Shown here piece by piece: positions 55,160 through 64,000 of a stretch of DNA of 64,000 nt. The stretch comes from Teredinibacter purpureus (lineage in GTDB: Bacteria > Pseudomonadota > Gammaproteobacteria > Pseudomonadales > Cellvibrionaceae), in the NCBI RefSeq assembly GCF_014217335.1, contig NZ_CP060092.1:1195501-1259500 (forward strand). Reading direction: 5' to 3'. The notes under the pieces are model-generated. The model was not told where the DNA came from and did no database searches. It saw only the letters and a list, made by a program, of their open reading frames with translations. Both the position numbers and the translations under genes were made by a program. Positions within the stretch are counted from its first letter, which is position 1. Every line of letters begins with the position of its first letter.

Positions 55160-56652
55160 TAATGACCCCCTAATACTTTTTCAAGTTCTTCTGGTTTGTC
55201 GTGTTCCCCAAAACGGTCAACGATGGTCTCGGTGGCGCTGTTGAGGCCTATCAATTCAACTTCTGCACCCTCGCGGCGGAACTTAATTACCGCAGTATCG
55301 AGTGAGTGTACGGCTGAAATATCCCAAAAGTGGGCACGGCTAAGATCGATAGTAATTTTTTCTACTGCTTCTTTAAAGTTAAATTGTGCGAGAAACTTAT
55401 CGGATGAATTAAAGAAGACTTGGCCGTGAACCGTGTAGTGGCGTGTGCTACTTTCCTCGTTCAGCGAGGATTCAACATACATAAAGTGGCTGACTTTATT
55501 GGCGAAAAACAGCGACGCGAGTAAAACACCCACAAATACACCAAAGGCGAGATTGTGTGTCCAGACCACGACGACTACGGTGGCAATCATCACAGTATTC
55601 GTAGACGTAGGGTATTTCTTTAAGTTGCGAATAGATTCCCAGTTAAAGGTACCGATAGACACCATGATCATAACAGCAACCAGCGCTGCCATCGGAATAC
55701 GTGCCACCCAATCGTTAAGGAACACTACTAGGATAAGCAATACGCCACCGGCAATAAGTGTGGAGAGTCGCCCGCGCCCGCCTGACTTAACGTTGATAAC
55801 CGACTGGCCAATCATAGCGCAACCCGCCATGCCGCCGAGCATACCCGAGGCTATATTAGCGATACCTTGACCTTTACATTCGCGGTTTTTGTCGCTTTCG
55901 GTATCAGTTAAGTCATCTACAATAGTCGCCGTCATTAATGATTCGAGTAAGCCAACTACGGCTAAAGCGGCAGAGTAGGGAAATATTATTTGCAGGGTTT
56001 CGAAGGTGAGCGCAACATCGGGCCACAAGAAAATGGGCAGTGTGTCGGGCAGTTCGCCCATGTCGCCAACGGTGCGTATATCCAAACCCACTATCATGGC
56101 AAAGGCAGTACACGCCAAAATACAGACTAAGGGTGATGGCACGCTTTTGCCAACAAAGGGGATGTAAGGGAAAAGGTAGATAATGCCCAAACCTGCTGCA
56201 GTCATGGCATACACATGCCATGTCACATTGGTAAGTTCCGGTAGCTGCGCCATAAAAATAAGAATCGCCAACGCATTAACGAAGCCGGTTACCACCGAGC
56301 GTGAGACAAAGCTCATGAGGCTGCCGAGCTTTAGATAGCCCATAATGACCTGTAGTACACCTGTTAGCAGGGTAGCGGCCAGTAAGTATTGCAAGCCGTG
56401 TTCCTTAACAAGCGTTACCATTAACAGCGCCATAGCACCTGTGGCAGCCGAAATCATGCCAGGGCGACCGCCAACAAAGGCGATAACAACGGCAATACAG
56501 AATGAAGCATAGAGGCCAATTTTAGGGTCTACGCCTGCGATAATTGAAAATGCAATGGCTTCTGGTATAAGCGCCAAAGCGACCACTAGGCCAGCGAGAA
56601 TATCGCCACGTAGATTTCCAAACCAATCGTTTTTGGTTGAATGGAGCAACAT
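55159..56652 (-). CDS. SulP-family anion permease with STAS domain
   Basis: I place the start at ATG 56652, preceded by AAAGGAA, giving 497 residues beginning [20 protein letters not shown]; an in-frame extension to 56841 has no signal or conserved sequence. About 12 membrane helices contain the SulP hallmark [22 protein letters not shown]-terminal STAS domain (about residues 400-490) includes [20 protein letters not shown]. Substrate may be sulfate or bicarbonate; coupling to a universal stress protein is a common arrangement for BicA/SulP-like permeases. Confidence 0.9.
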   Translation of the reverse strand: MLLHSTKNDWFGNLRGDILAGLVVALALIPEAIAFSIIAGVDPKIGLYASFCIAVVIAFVGGRPGMISAATGAMALLMVTLVKEHGLQYLLAATLLTGVLQVIMGYLKLGSLMSFVSRSVVTGFVNALAILIFMAQLPELTNVTWHVYAMTAAGLGIIYLFPYIPFVGKSVPSPLVCILACTAFAMIVGLDIRTVGDMGELPDTLPIFLWPDVALTFETLQIIFPYSAALAVVGLLESLMTATIVDDLTDTESDKNRECKGQGIANIASGMLGGMAGCAMIGQSVINVKSGGRGRLSTLIAGGVLLILVVFLNDWVARIPMAALVAVMIMVSIGTFNWESIRNLKKYPTSTNTVMIATVVVVVWTHNLAFGVFVGVLLASLFFANKVSHFMYVESSLNEESSTRHYTVHGQVFFNSSDKFLAQFNFKEAVEKITIDLSRAHFWDISAVHSLDTAVIKFRREGAEVELIGLNSATETIVDRFGEHDKPEELEKVLGGH

Positions 56653-56914
56653 AGAATTTCCTTTAATACACAAATAAAGAGGCTGTGGTTTACACTGCGA
56701 TATACCTATACCAGCGCAGAAAGAAACAGCTTGGCAATTCAAAGCGGCGTCGATCAAAAATCGGCAGAATTTGAATTGATGGTTGGCGTAAGAGGGCGGC
56801 GATTCTACAGCATTCAATACCCTCGAACAAATCTTCACCACGGGCCTATAGTCATTAAAATAGAGACTATAGACCGCTGTATAACCCTACATACCCTAAG
56901 AATATAAAGCGCAT

Positions 56915-57976
56915 ATGACACCGTTAAAAAAAGTTATGTTCATCATTGTAGGCCTGAGTATAGTCGCCGTAGGCCTTTGGCTTGGTCGTGCGCCGGAGAC
57001 GCTCGAGCGGCCTGTTCTTGGCGACCTTATAAATAATAGTTCACATATTCACTATTTGCCGGCCGAATCTCGAGAGATTCAATTGTCGATGCCTTCTACG
57101 CGTTCAAGGGCTGCGAACGCAGAGCGTGTTCAAGCCGATGATTTAGCGCAAGATCAAGCAGACGAAATATTGGACGACTGGCGAAAGGCCATCGCAACAT
57201 CTGACAGCGCCGAAGAATTGTTGGTGGCGGCCACGCTAGAAGCCGATGCAGATAAACGCGAAACCCTATTATTAGAGGCGCTGCGTTTGGACCCGTACAA
57301 CCCCTTAATCAATTTTATGGTCGCTGAGCATTGTTTGGGTGCCGTGAACTCCACGCAGTGTAGCCCCGAATTGTTTGACGTATTGGAAAGCCTTGATGGT
57401 GATAATGGCGCGGTACACGATTTAAAAGCGATACAGGCTTATCGCAATGGTGACATTGACGGTGCCGCGCAAAGTCTAATGGCCGCCTCGAGTTCGACCA
57501 TAACGGATGCTTACGAATGGCAGCATATGGCTGCGGTAGCAGAATCGTTAGGCAGTCTAGGTTTGGAGCGTGATGCTCACTTCTTAAAAAGTGTCAACGA
57601 CTATGCCGACAAGCGTAGCGGTGAACGCAAAGCAATACTAATGAGTATGTGCGAGCAACAGCGTACGAGCGAAAGCTGGCAACAGCAGTGTGCTGACAGG
57701 GGGAAATCGATGATGGAAAACGAGCTGAGCTTAGACGGGCGTTTTTTTGGGTTTGGCCTAGCGGTGGCCGCCAGCGACAACCCTGAAGTATTTCAACAAG
57801 ATTATCTAAAAACGTTAGAAATGGAATCGCAACAGATGGCCCATTTTATTTCTGAAGTAAATGCAAGGCCAGATTTTTCCATGAATGAAACGCAGTGGAG
57901 CGAGTATCTAGCGGTATATGGTAAAGAGGGAGAAAAGGCTGCAATGGGGTATCTGGCAGAGCTTGGTGGCGAGTAG
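56915..57976 (+). CDS. Membrane-anchored helical protein, unknown function
   Basis: 353 residues. One membrane segment near the N-terminus (residues 7-25, no clear cleavage site) is followed by a periplasmic part that is helical and acidic. LLLEALRLDPYNPLINFMVA and HDLKAIQAYRNGDIDGAAQSL look like degenerate TPR or Sel1-like helical hairpins. I recognise no named family. It is divergent from the SulP gene across 262 bp and is followed by a small membrane-protein gene 88 nt downstream. Confidence 0.65.
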   Translation: MTPLKKVMFIIVGLSIVAVGLWLGRAPETLERPVLGDLINNSSHIHYLPAESREIQLSMPSTRSRAANAERVQADDLAQDQADEILDDWRKAIATSDSAEELLVAATLEADADKRETLLLEALRLDPYNPLINFMVAEHCLGAVNSTQCSPELFDVLESLDGDNGAVHDLKAIQAYRNGDIDGAAQSLMAASSSTITDAYEWQHMAAVAESLGSLGLERDAHFLKSVNDYADKRSGERKAILMSMCEQQRTSESWQQQCADRGKSMMENELSLDGRFFGFGLAVAASDNPEVFQQDYLKTLEMESQQMAHFISEVNARPDFSMNETQWSEYLAVYGKEGEKAAMGYLAELGGE

Positions 57977-58064
57977 CGATCGCAGCGTGAAAAACGTTGC
58001 TCTCTATTAAGTTGGTGGTAACGGTTATTAATACGAATAAAAATACAATAGGGATAAACCATAG

Positions 58065-58445
58065 ATGAATAAAAACATTCCACTCTGGATAACCGTCGTG
58101 TCAATGTTATTAACGTTGCTGGGCGTGTTCGTTGGCTCGTCGCTTTATCTGTCACCTGCAACATTTGTACAGCAGGTTAATTTCTCCGATCCAAATGTTT
58201 TATTTCTGGCCTACATGTGGGGCGCAAGACAAATTGCCATTGCCCTGATTATTGGGTATTCAACGGCGAAGCAATCTAGCCTAATGTTAAGAGTGTCTTT
58301 GTTAGCGTATTGTCTTATGACATTCCAAGATGTTTTTATCGGCATTGTGCAAAACGATAGTGGGCTTATTATAGGCTCTGCAATTTTCTGCCTACTTAGC
58401 GCGACAATGATGATTGTTCTATGGAAAAAATCAGATAAAAAATGA
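58065..58445 (+). CDS. Small four-helix membrane protein, unknown function
   Basis: 126 residues with four predicted membrane helices (about residues 7-29, 46-64, 74-92 and 98-119) and a Lys-rich C-terminus (KKSDKK). The size and topology resemble small DUF4345/DoxX-like proteins, but no signature is decisive. It has its own upstream gap of 88 nt and is followed by a hairpin terminator. Confidence 0.6.
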   Translation: MNKNIPLWITVVSMLLTLLGVFVGSSLYLSPATFVQQVNFSDPNVLFLAYMWGARQIAIALIIGYSTAKQSSLMLRVSLLAYCLMTFQDVFIGIVQNDSGLIIGSAIFCLLSATMMIVLWKKSDKK

Positions 58446-58519
58446 GTGCTGAAGGCTACTTAGCGTAATAAAAAAGGGACGCTGCAATTAGCGTATTATC
58501 AATATCTGCGTTAGCTAAA

Positions 58520-58546
58520 AGCCCCCCCATTTTATTAGGGGGGGCT
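58520..58546. terminator. G/C-rich hairpin between convergent genes
   Basis: AGCCCCCCC pairs with GGGGGGGCT across ATTTTATTA. It lies between the small membrane protein gene (+) and the RND pump gene (-). There is no long T-run, so terminator strength is uncertain. Confidence 0.6.
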
Positions 58547-58579
58547 AGCGTTGCTATAGTGAATGATTGAGCGCTGAAT

Positions 58580-61500
58580 TTATTGCTCGGTCTCTAACTT
58601 GTTGGTGTAAAAGAGTGAGCGCAAAAATTTAGCGGTTCGCTGGCGTTGTAGCGATAAGTCGTGAGAAATAACGTACAAGTTGGGGACCAATATTAATGTC
58701 ACAAGGGTTGCTAATAAAACACCAAACGCCAATGAAACGGCCATAGGTATTACAATTTTGGCTTGTAGGCTGGGTTCGAACATAATGGGCAACAGACCAA
58801 TAAACGTCGTTAATGACGTTAATATAATCGCCCGAAAACGTTTTTGACCTGCGTGCAGTACAGCATCGGTTAAGCTTTCGCCTCTTTCTTTCGCACGGTT
58901 TACGTAATCCACCATCACGAGAGAATCATTTACAACTACGCCAATAACCGCAAATATTCCGAACAACGACATCATGCTCATGTCGATACCCATAATTAAA
59001 TGACCGATAATAGCGCCGATAACGCCGAAAGGTATTACGGCCATTATCATTAAGGGCTCGGTATAGGATTTCAAAGGCAGCGCCAGTAAAACATAGATAG
59101 GTAACAGTATGACTAAGATGCCTAATATCCTAGCGGTTAAGCTATCGCGATCATCTTTGAGTTTGCCAGCCTCTTCAATTTGAATCGACGGGTAGCGATT
59201 TTTTAAATCCGGAAAGACATCGTTTGTGAGTGTATCGGCCACTTTAAAGCTTTCGGCCTGTTCGACATCTACGGAGGCCCATACGCTGATAGCACGATGG
59301 CCTTCTTCCCGATAAATTTGGCTAACACCTTGGGTAAACTCAATTTCGGCCACATCTTCTAGTGGCACTTCTGCGCCGCTGGGTGTGCGCACTAGCACGC
59401 TGTTGATGGCGGCTAAGGAGTTTCGCTCATCTTTGGGGTAACGTACCATCACACGAATTTCCTGTCGATCGCGCATAATACGTTGGGCCTCTAAACCGTA
59501 GAGGCTAAAACTGGCCTGACCTGCCACATCGTTGGTGGTTAAGCCCAAACTGTAAGCAACGGGCTTAAGTTTAAAACGAATTTCTTGAACGGGTCTTTGT
59601 TCGCTGTCGTTTACGTCCGAAACACCTTTTATTTTCCCCAACTCTTCTTTGATTTCTGCGGCGGCAGCGGTTAACTCTTCGATATTTCGACTTTTAATAC
59701 GAAAATTTACGTCGCCGTCATTGGTGCCACTGTGAAAAATACTATCGATAATGGTGATGTTTTTCATGTTGGTGATGTTGGGCATTTGCTCACGTAAGCG
59801 ACGAGATAACTCAAAGGTGTCCATGGGGCGAAGTTCGGGGTCAACGAGCTTGGATTCGATTTTGGCTTCCGAACGCCCTTGGTTATACATCAGTACTTTT
59901 TCAATCATGCGCTGACCAAATTCGTCTTCTATTTGTTTGTCGACAATGCGAATAGTGTTTTCAATTTGTAACATGCCCTCAAGTAGTGCGCTCTCAGGTG
60001 CATCGGGATTCATTTCCAAAATGACGTTGGCAAAATCGTGCGGTACCTTCGGCATAGGGAGCATACGAATAGCGCCAGAGGCAAACAGGCCTGCAGTGAT
60101 AATTACGGACGCGAAGAAAAAGGCTAAAACACTGTAGCGATAGCGGAGTGTTGTCTCCAAAAAAGGTCGGTAGCGATTGGCAATAAAGCTGGCGAGTTGC
60201 GCGTCTACTTTTTTGCGAAGCCGCGTGAGCGGGTTACGAGAGTTTTCTTTTTCGGGTGCCATAGCGGCTAAGTGAGCCGGTAAAATAAGTTTAGATTCCA
60301 CGAGTGAAAACGCTAAACACAAAACAACAACGTAACCAATGGCGTGAGGAAAGGCCGATTGAGGCCCGCTTTCGAGCACCATTGGCATAAAGGCGGCCAT
60401 GGTGGTTAGTACACCAAAGGTTGCGGGTATAGCGACTCGCTGCGCACCTCGAATAACATTGTCAGTACTTAGGCCGTGAGTTTCGGTTTCGGTGGCTACA
60501 CTTTCCCCAATAATAATAGCGTCGTCGACTACAACACCTAGCACCATAATAAAAGCAAAGAGGCTACCAACATTTATTGTGACGTCTATCCAGCTCAGGG
60601 GTAAAAACGCAAGTGCACCCAGAAAACTAACGGGCAGCCCGAGCATGACCCAAAACGCGAGTTTAAGGCGTAGAAAAAAAGATAAAATCAAGAACACTAA
60701 TAGCCCTCCCCACAGCATGTTTTCGAGCATCATGTTGAGGCGACCATTCAGGTAGTAGGTCATATCGGCCCAAGGTTCTAGGCGAATACCTGCGGGTAAC
60801 GTTTGCTGTCGTTTTTCCACGTAGGCTAAAACGGTTGTGGAAATATCGGTAATGCTTTGATCGCTAGACGCGCCGATAAACAATGTGAGCGAATTAACGC
60901 CGTCCAGCTTGGTGTAATTAACACCTTCTTCAAAACCATCGTTAACAGATGCAACGTCGCCTAAGCGTAACTCAGTGCCGTCCGCCAAATTTCGTAAAGG
61001 AATATTTTCGTACTCGGCACCAACATAAGCCTGTTCTTCTACTCTTATCGAAATGTGACCCGCTTCTGCACTTATCTCGCCTGCGGAGCGGTTAGTGGAA
61101 AAGTTGCGTACGGCATTTGCAATATCGTTGAAACTCAGTTGGTATTCCCGTAATTTGGCTTGGCTTACTTCAATAGCGATTTCGTATTTTGCACCGCTGT
61201 AAAAATCGGTGATATTAACAGCGGGCAATGCGCGGAGTTCGTCGTGAATAGTTTCGCCGAGGCGTTTAAGCTCATGGTTTGATATATCCCCCGCGATATT
61301 CAACCACATGACTTCTTGTTTGTACTTACTATGCGTAACGCGTATAGGCTCCATGCCGGCAGGAAAACTGGAAATAGAATCGACAGCTGATTTAATATCG
61401 TCGAGTACTTCCTGAACATCGTAGCTATCGAGTACCTTAATATCGGCTGAGGCATAGCCGCGATTACTGCGCGTCATCATGCGTTCGCGCCCCTCAATGC

Positions 61501-61765
61501 TTTGCAGTGCTTCTTCCAGTTTGGTGGTAATGGTTTCTTCTACTTCGTCTGGGGCGGCGCCCCGATAGACCGCAGAAATATTAATCCAGTTGTTTTCCAC
61601 CATAGGAAACATTTGTTTGCGAATATTGCTTGCTGAATACAGACCGAGCAACAGGATACCGGCCATAAGGAGGTTGGCAGCAACAGCGTTTCGGGCAAAC
61701 CACGCAATAATGCCGCGATTTGTATTCAGGTGCTTATCGTGAGCGGTGTTAATTGAATTTGGCAT
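58580..61765 (-). CDS. RND efflux permease (AcrB/HAE1 family)
   Basis: 1061 residues with the RND plan: 12 membrane helices and two large periplasmic loops. The proton-relay pair is present in helix 4 (GVVVDDAIIIGES) and the paired region in helix 10-11 is GVVVNDSLVMVDYVNRA. PMPKVPHDFANVILEMNPD and EGRERMMTRSNRGYASADI are porter-domain blocks. It follows the adaptor gene by 2 nt. It is an inner-membrane drug or small-molecule exporter; substrate is unknown. No outer-membrane factor is linked, so TolC (26258-27628) is the likely partner. Confidence 0.92.
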   Translation of the reverse strand: MPNSINTAHDKHLNTNRGIIAWFARNAVAANLLMAGILLLGLYSASNIRKQMFPMVENNWINISAVYRGAAPDEVEETITTKLEEALQSIEGRERMMTRSNRGYASADIKVLDSYDVQEVLDDIKSAVDSISSFPAGMEPIRVTHSKYKQEVMWLNIAGDISNHELKRLGETIHDELRALPAVNITDFYSGAKYEIAIEVSQAKLREYQLSFNDIANAVRNFSTNRSAGEISAEAGHISIRVEEQAYVGAEYENIPLRNLADGTELRLGDVASVNDGFEEGVNYTKLDGVNSLTLFIGASSDQSITDISTTVLAYVEKRQQTLPAGIRLEPWADMTYYLNGRLNMMLENMLWGGLLVFLILSFFLRLKLAFWVMLGLPVSFLGALAFLPLSWIDVTINVGSLFAFIMVLGVVVDDAIIIGESVATETETHGLSTDNVIRGAQRVAIPATFGVLTTMAAFMPMVLESGPQSAFPHAIGYVVVLCLAFSLVESKLILPAHLAAMAPEKENSRNPLTRLRKKVDAQLASFIANRYRPFLETTLRYRYSVLAFFFASVIITAGLFASGAIRMLPMPKVPHDFANVILEMNPDAPESALLEGMLQIENTIRIVDKQIEDEFGQRMIEKVLMYNQGRSEAKIESKLVDPELRPMDTFELSRRLREQMPNITNMKNITIIDSIFHSGTNDGDVNFRIKSRNIEELTAAAAEIKEELGKIKGVSDVNDSEQRPVQEIRFKLKPVAYSLGLTTNDVAGQASFSLYGLEAQRIMRDRQEIRVMVRYPKDERNSLAAINSVLVRTPSGAEVPLEDVAEIEFTQGVSQIYREEGHRAISVWASVDVEQAESFKVADTLTNDVFPDLKNRYPSIQIEEAGKLKDDRDSLTARILGILVILLPIYVLLALPLKSYTEPLMIMAVIPFGVIGAIIGHLIMGIDMSMMSLFGIFAVIGVVVNDSLVMVDYVNRAKERGESLTDAVLHAGQKRFRAIILTSLTTFIGLLPIMFEPSLQAKIVIPMAVSLAFGVLLATLVTLILVPNLYVISHDLSLQRQRTAKFLRSLFYTNKLETEQ

Positions 61766-61767
61766 AC

Positions 61768-63003
61768 TTAGCTCTCCTCATCGGCGGAGAGTGTTGCGCG
61801 GGTCGATTCAGGAGCTGGCAATTGTGTGCCGTTTGGCTCTGCCGTAATTAAATGTTGTTCGCCCGTGGTGTCGATGGCATGAGTGTTGAGTGCCATACCT
61901 TCGATGGGGTACTCCAATGAGGAGGTAATAATGGTATCGCCCGAAGCAAGGCCGCTATCGATAATACTATTTGGCCCTACGTGGCGAACAACGTTCACGT
62001 AAGTGAAGGCGAGTTTATTATCACTAAATAAGGCTAAGCGATTATCGCGTAACAGCCGCCGAGGGATAGAGGCGGCAGAGGCTAGTTTACGGCCTTCTAT
62101 GTGCGCCGATACGTAGGTGCCAAAAGGAAGGCGGGGCGCGTTGTTTGTTGTGAGACGATTATAAGGATCGGTTAATTCTGCAACCAAATAAACCATACGG
62201 TTTTGGTTATCGACCACACCCTCGTCTCGTACGATGCGCGCATGCCATTGGGTTGTCTTGCCGCCGAGCGTCGTACTGAGGGCTACCGTTGCGTTGTGTC
62301 CACCCTCAATTAAAAAGGCTAGATCGCTGCCCGAAACGGGTAATCGAATTTCGGCGGTTTCTATGTCCATCACGCTACCAAGCTCGGTACCAATATTCAC
62401 AAATGTACCGGGGCTAACGTTGCGCCCGGAAATAAGTGCATCAAAGGGCGCTCTAATGTTGGTACGCGCTAAATCTTTGCTAGCTTTACGCACGCCAGCT
62501 TCGGCCGCCTTAACGGCCGCAAGAGCCTGTTCTTGTTGCGGTTTTCGTAAACCCAGCTCTGAAGGTTTTGCGGTGGTAATTTTTTCCCATTCGGCTTCAG
62601 CCACCCGCCCTTGCGCGCGAGCGAGAATAAATTGGGCTTTTGCGGCAGCAAGGGTCGCATTCGCTTGTTGAAGCGCCATCTGGTAATTAAAGGGATCAAT
62701 TTGAGCCAGCACATCACCTTTCGTAACGATCCCGCCGCGCACAAAGGTTTCGGAAAGCGCGATGATTTCACCGCTTACTTGTGATTGTAATCGTGTTTGG
62801 TATTTGGGTTGAACGAGCCCTTGGGATTGCACATTAAGCGTTAAAGGGGCGAGTTCTACAGATTCTGTTGAAACAAACGTCGCATTATTAATAGCTTCTT
62901 TTTTCTCGGGCTTCTTTTTTCCCGCGACTAATCCAGCCGTTATCGCAATTGCGATAATGAGAACAATAAAAGGCAAGGCGATTTGTTTTGTTTTTGGTGA
63001 CAT
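61768..63003 (-). CDS. RND efflux periplasmic adaptor (membrane fusion protein)
   Basis: 411 residues. A single N-terminal membrane segment (residues 8-27) without a lipobox is followed by a barrel-sandwich/lipoyl half (SGEIIALSETFVRGGIVTKG, VLAQIDPFNYQMALQQA), a helical hairpin (about residues 110-185) and the second half ending in NIRAPFDALISGRNVSPGTF, all typical of AcrA/VexE-type adaptors. It is the first gene of the two-gene efflux operon. A Glu/Thr-rich tail ends the protein. Confidence 0.92.
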   Translation of the reverse strand: MSPKTKQIALPFIVLIIAIAITAGLVAGKKKPEKKEAINNATFVSTESVELAPLTLNVQSQGLVQPKYQTRLQSQVSGEIIALSETFVRGGIVTKGDVLAQIDPFNYQMALQQANATLAAAKAQFILARAQGRVAEAEWEKITTAKPSELGLRKPQQEQALAAVKAAEAGVRKASKDLARTNIRAPFDALISGRNVSPGTFVNIGTELGSVMDIETAEIRLPVSGSDLAFLIEGGHNATVALSTTLGGKTTQWHARIVRDEGVVDNQNRMVYLVAELTDPYNRLTTNNAPRLPFGTYVSAHIEGRKLASAASIPRRLLRDNRLALFSDNKLAFTYVNVVRHVGPNSIIDSGLASGDTIITSSLEYPIEGMALNTHAIDTTGEQHLITAEPNGTQLPAPESTRATLSADEES

Positions 63004-63397
63004 CTGGCTAAGCTCCGCTTAAAAAATCACAGAAAGTTATTGGCTTTGATTGGGCAATGGTCGCAGAAAACGCGTCAACAGAGGGTTGCACGACGTAGCG
63101 GATAGCGGAGAATGAATGAGCGCCAACGTTACGAGGTATACCGTGGTTCTGCAGGCGCTATTGTAGCGTTAAACGGCGAAGAGAACGTGACTGAAACGTT
63201 AAGGTTTGTTGCGTAAAGGAATGAAGAATAATAGCTGTTGGATTTGGAGGACTTCTAGCGCGCCAAAGTGCGAGACTGGATTCGACCATCCGTCTTTTTT
63301 CATGGCTCAATGTTGCGATACGTCAATGCATCGTTGATGGTTACGCTCGCTTCAATGGCGGAGTTGTTTATAAATAAGGGGGTAGTGGGAAGGTGAC
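63004..63397. promoter_or_regulatory. 394-bp intergenic region upstream of the RND operon
   Basis: Must contain the promoter of the adaptor/permease operon (-) and the end of the waaA transcript. No local TetR- or MarR-type regulator gene is present. A 34-codon frame (63112-63216, +) exists but has no convincing ribosome site. I see no other structure that I trust. Confidence 0.3.
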
Positions 63398-64000
63398 CTA
63401 AGGCTGGACGGTGTCGTCGATAACGGTGATGAGGCGGGCGAGCGCCCCTTGATTTTGTTTGGCGACGGTTGCCGCAGCCCTACCCATTTCGGATGCCTTA
63501 GCGGTATCGCTTAGCAGTGAGTGCAGTGTGTTGGCCAGAGCGGTGGCATCTTCGACGATACTTTGACCACCGGCATCGGTGAGTAGGCGAGTAATGTCGG
63601 TAAAGTTAAATTGGCTTGGCCCCGAGAGAATAGGCAGTTGCCATACCGCTGCTTCAATAGCGTTATGGCCGCCGTTGTTGACAAAACTACCGCCAATAAA
63701 AGCCGCATCAACCGCGCCATATAGCAACATCATTTCGCCCATGGTGTCGCCAAGTAAAATATCAAATGAATCGGTGTTAGCAAAGGCTTCAGGCTGTTGG
63801 TATTCGCTTCGCCGTAAGGTGACAAAGCCTGAACGTTCGCAATCCTGGTATACGCGGTTAAATCGGTCTGGGTGTCGCGGTACTAACACTAAACGCGTAT
63901 TGGGTTGGTGCGTGCGCAAGCGTTTGAACGCCGCCAGAATTATATCGTCTTCACCTTTATGGGTACTTGCAGCAATCCAAAGTTTGTATTGCTGGTTGTG
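63398..64000 (-). CDS. waaA: Kdo transferase WaaA, C-terminal part (truncated by window edge)
   Basis: The minus-strand frame is open to base 64000, so the true start is beyond the window; about 200 C-terminal residues are visible. LWIAASTHKGEDDIIL, RLVLVPRHPDRF, LGDTMGEMMLLYGAVDAAFIGGSFVNNGGHN (given as separate parts: LGDTMGEMMLLYGAVD and AFIGGSFVNNGGHN) are the donor-binding signature of 3-deoxy-D-manno-octulosonic acid transferase. It attaches Kdo to lipid A at the inner face of the inner membrane. It ends 394 bp from the RND operon and is transcribed in the same direction. Confidence 0.95.
   Translation of the reverse strand, partial: HNQQYKLWIAASTHKGEDDIILAAFKRLRTHQPNTRLVLVPRHPDRFNRVYQDCERSGFVTLRRSEYQQPEAFANTDSFDILLGDTMGEMMLLYGAVDAAFIGGSFVNNGGHNAIEAAVWQLPILSGPSQFNFTDITRLLTDAGGQSIVEDATALANTLHSLLSDTAKASEMGRAAATVAKQNQGALARLITVIDDTVQP

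Noticed and set aside
55159..56841. Longer SulP protein starting at 56841
   Set aside because: The 63 extra residues show no conserved or membrane sequence; ATG 56652 has a good ribosome site and the family start.
63112..63216. 34-codon frame upstream of the RND operon
   Set aside because: GGAG is only 1 nt from the ATG, no family resemblance, and length is within chance expectation.

Overview
The window looks like the chromosome of a marine, polysaccharide-degrading gammaproteobacterium of the Cellvibrionales type (Saccharophagus, Teredinibacter, Cellvibrio and relatives). Reasons: the order tolC / nudF-yqiB-cpdA-yqiA-parE matches the enterobacterial block, many lipoproteins carry poly-Ser or Pro-Thr-Glu linkers, a putative carbohydrate-binding lipoprotein sits beside a complete L-arabinose locus, and several envelope families are ones known from Cellvibrionales and Myxococcota. 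This placement is inference from gene content; no rRNA or tRNA is present. Nearly all genes look intact and there is no sign of a prophage, IS element or CRISPR array.

Bases 1-7115 (+) form an envelope motor operon: a truncated helical protein, two TPR lipoproteins, a small exported protein, ExbB, two different ExbD proteins and a TonB-like protein with an AgmX/PglI C-terminal domain. Bases 7175-15078 (-) form a convergent run: HzsA-like dihaem lipoprotein, SH3 plus beta-barrel protein, second beta-barrel protein, TlpA-type thioredoxin, DUF4266 lipoprotein with a GCGCN tail, DUF3570 barrel and a Ser-rich lipoprotein. Divergent from it, 15757-21189 (+) encodes a DUF1588-like monohaem protein, a LamG protein with two haem-binding repeats and a Tat-exported DUF1501-like protein. 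I read 1-21189 as one probable, poorly described trans-envelope system, and it is the main system-level candidate here.

Bases 21422-23521 hold an HpaR-type MarR regulator and two paralogous Fn3 lipoproteins, one with about 20 copies of a 12-bp repeat. Bases 23862-32524 are housekeeping: tex, tolC and the nudF-yqiB-cpdA-yqiA-parE run. Bases 32542-36236 pair a copper-type P-ATPase with a divergent exported beta-repeat protein whose histidines recur every 19 residues over eight consecutive rungs; this His ladder is the most striking single-protein feature.

Bases 36500-52990 are a sugar region: putative carbohydrate-binding lipoprotein, SLC5 symporter, a YtfQRT/YjfF-type ABC importer, HAD phosphatase, XylB-like sugar dehydrogenase, araB-araD-araA, a FadR-type regulator and a convergent MFS carrier. 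The locus should import arabinose or arabinosides and convert them to D-xylulose 5-phosphate, with a possible oxidative side branch.

Bases 53173-64000 are mixed: a YaiI-family protein, a frameshifted GNAT acetyltransferase, a SulP permease coupled to a double universal stress protein, two unknown proteins, an RND efflux pump with its adaptor, and the C-terminal part of Kdo transferase (waaA) running off the right edge.
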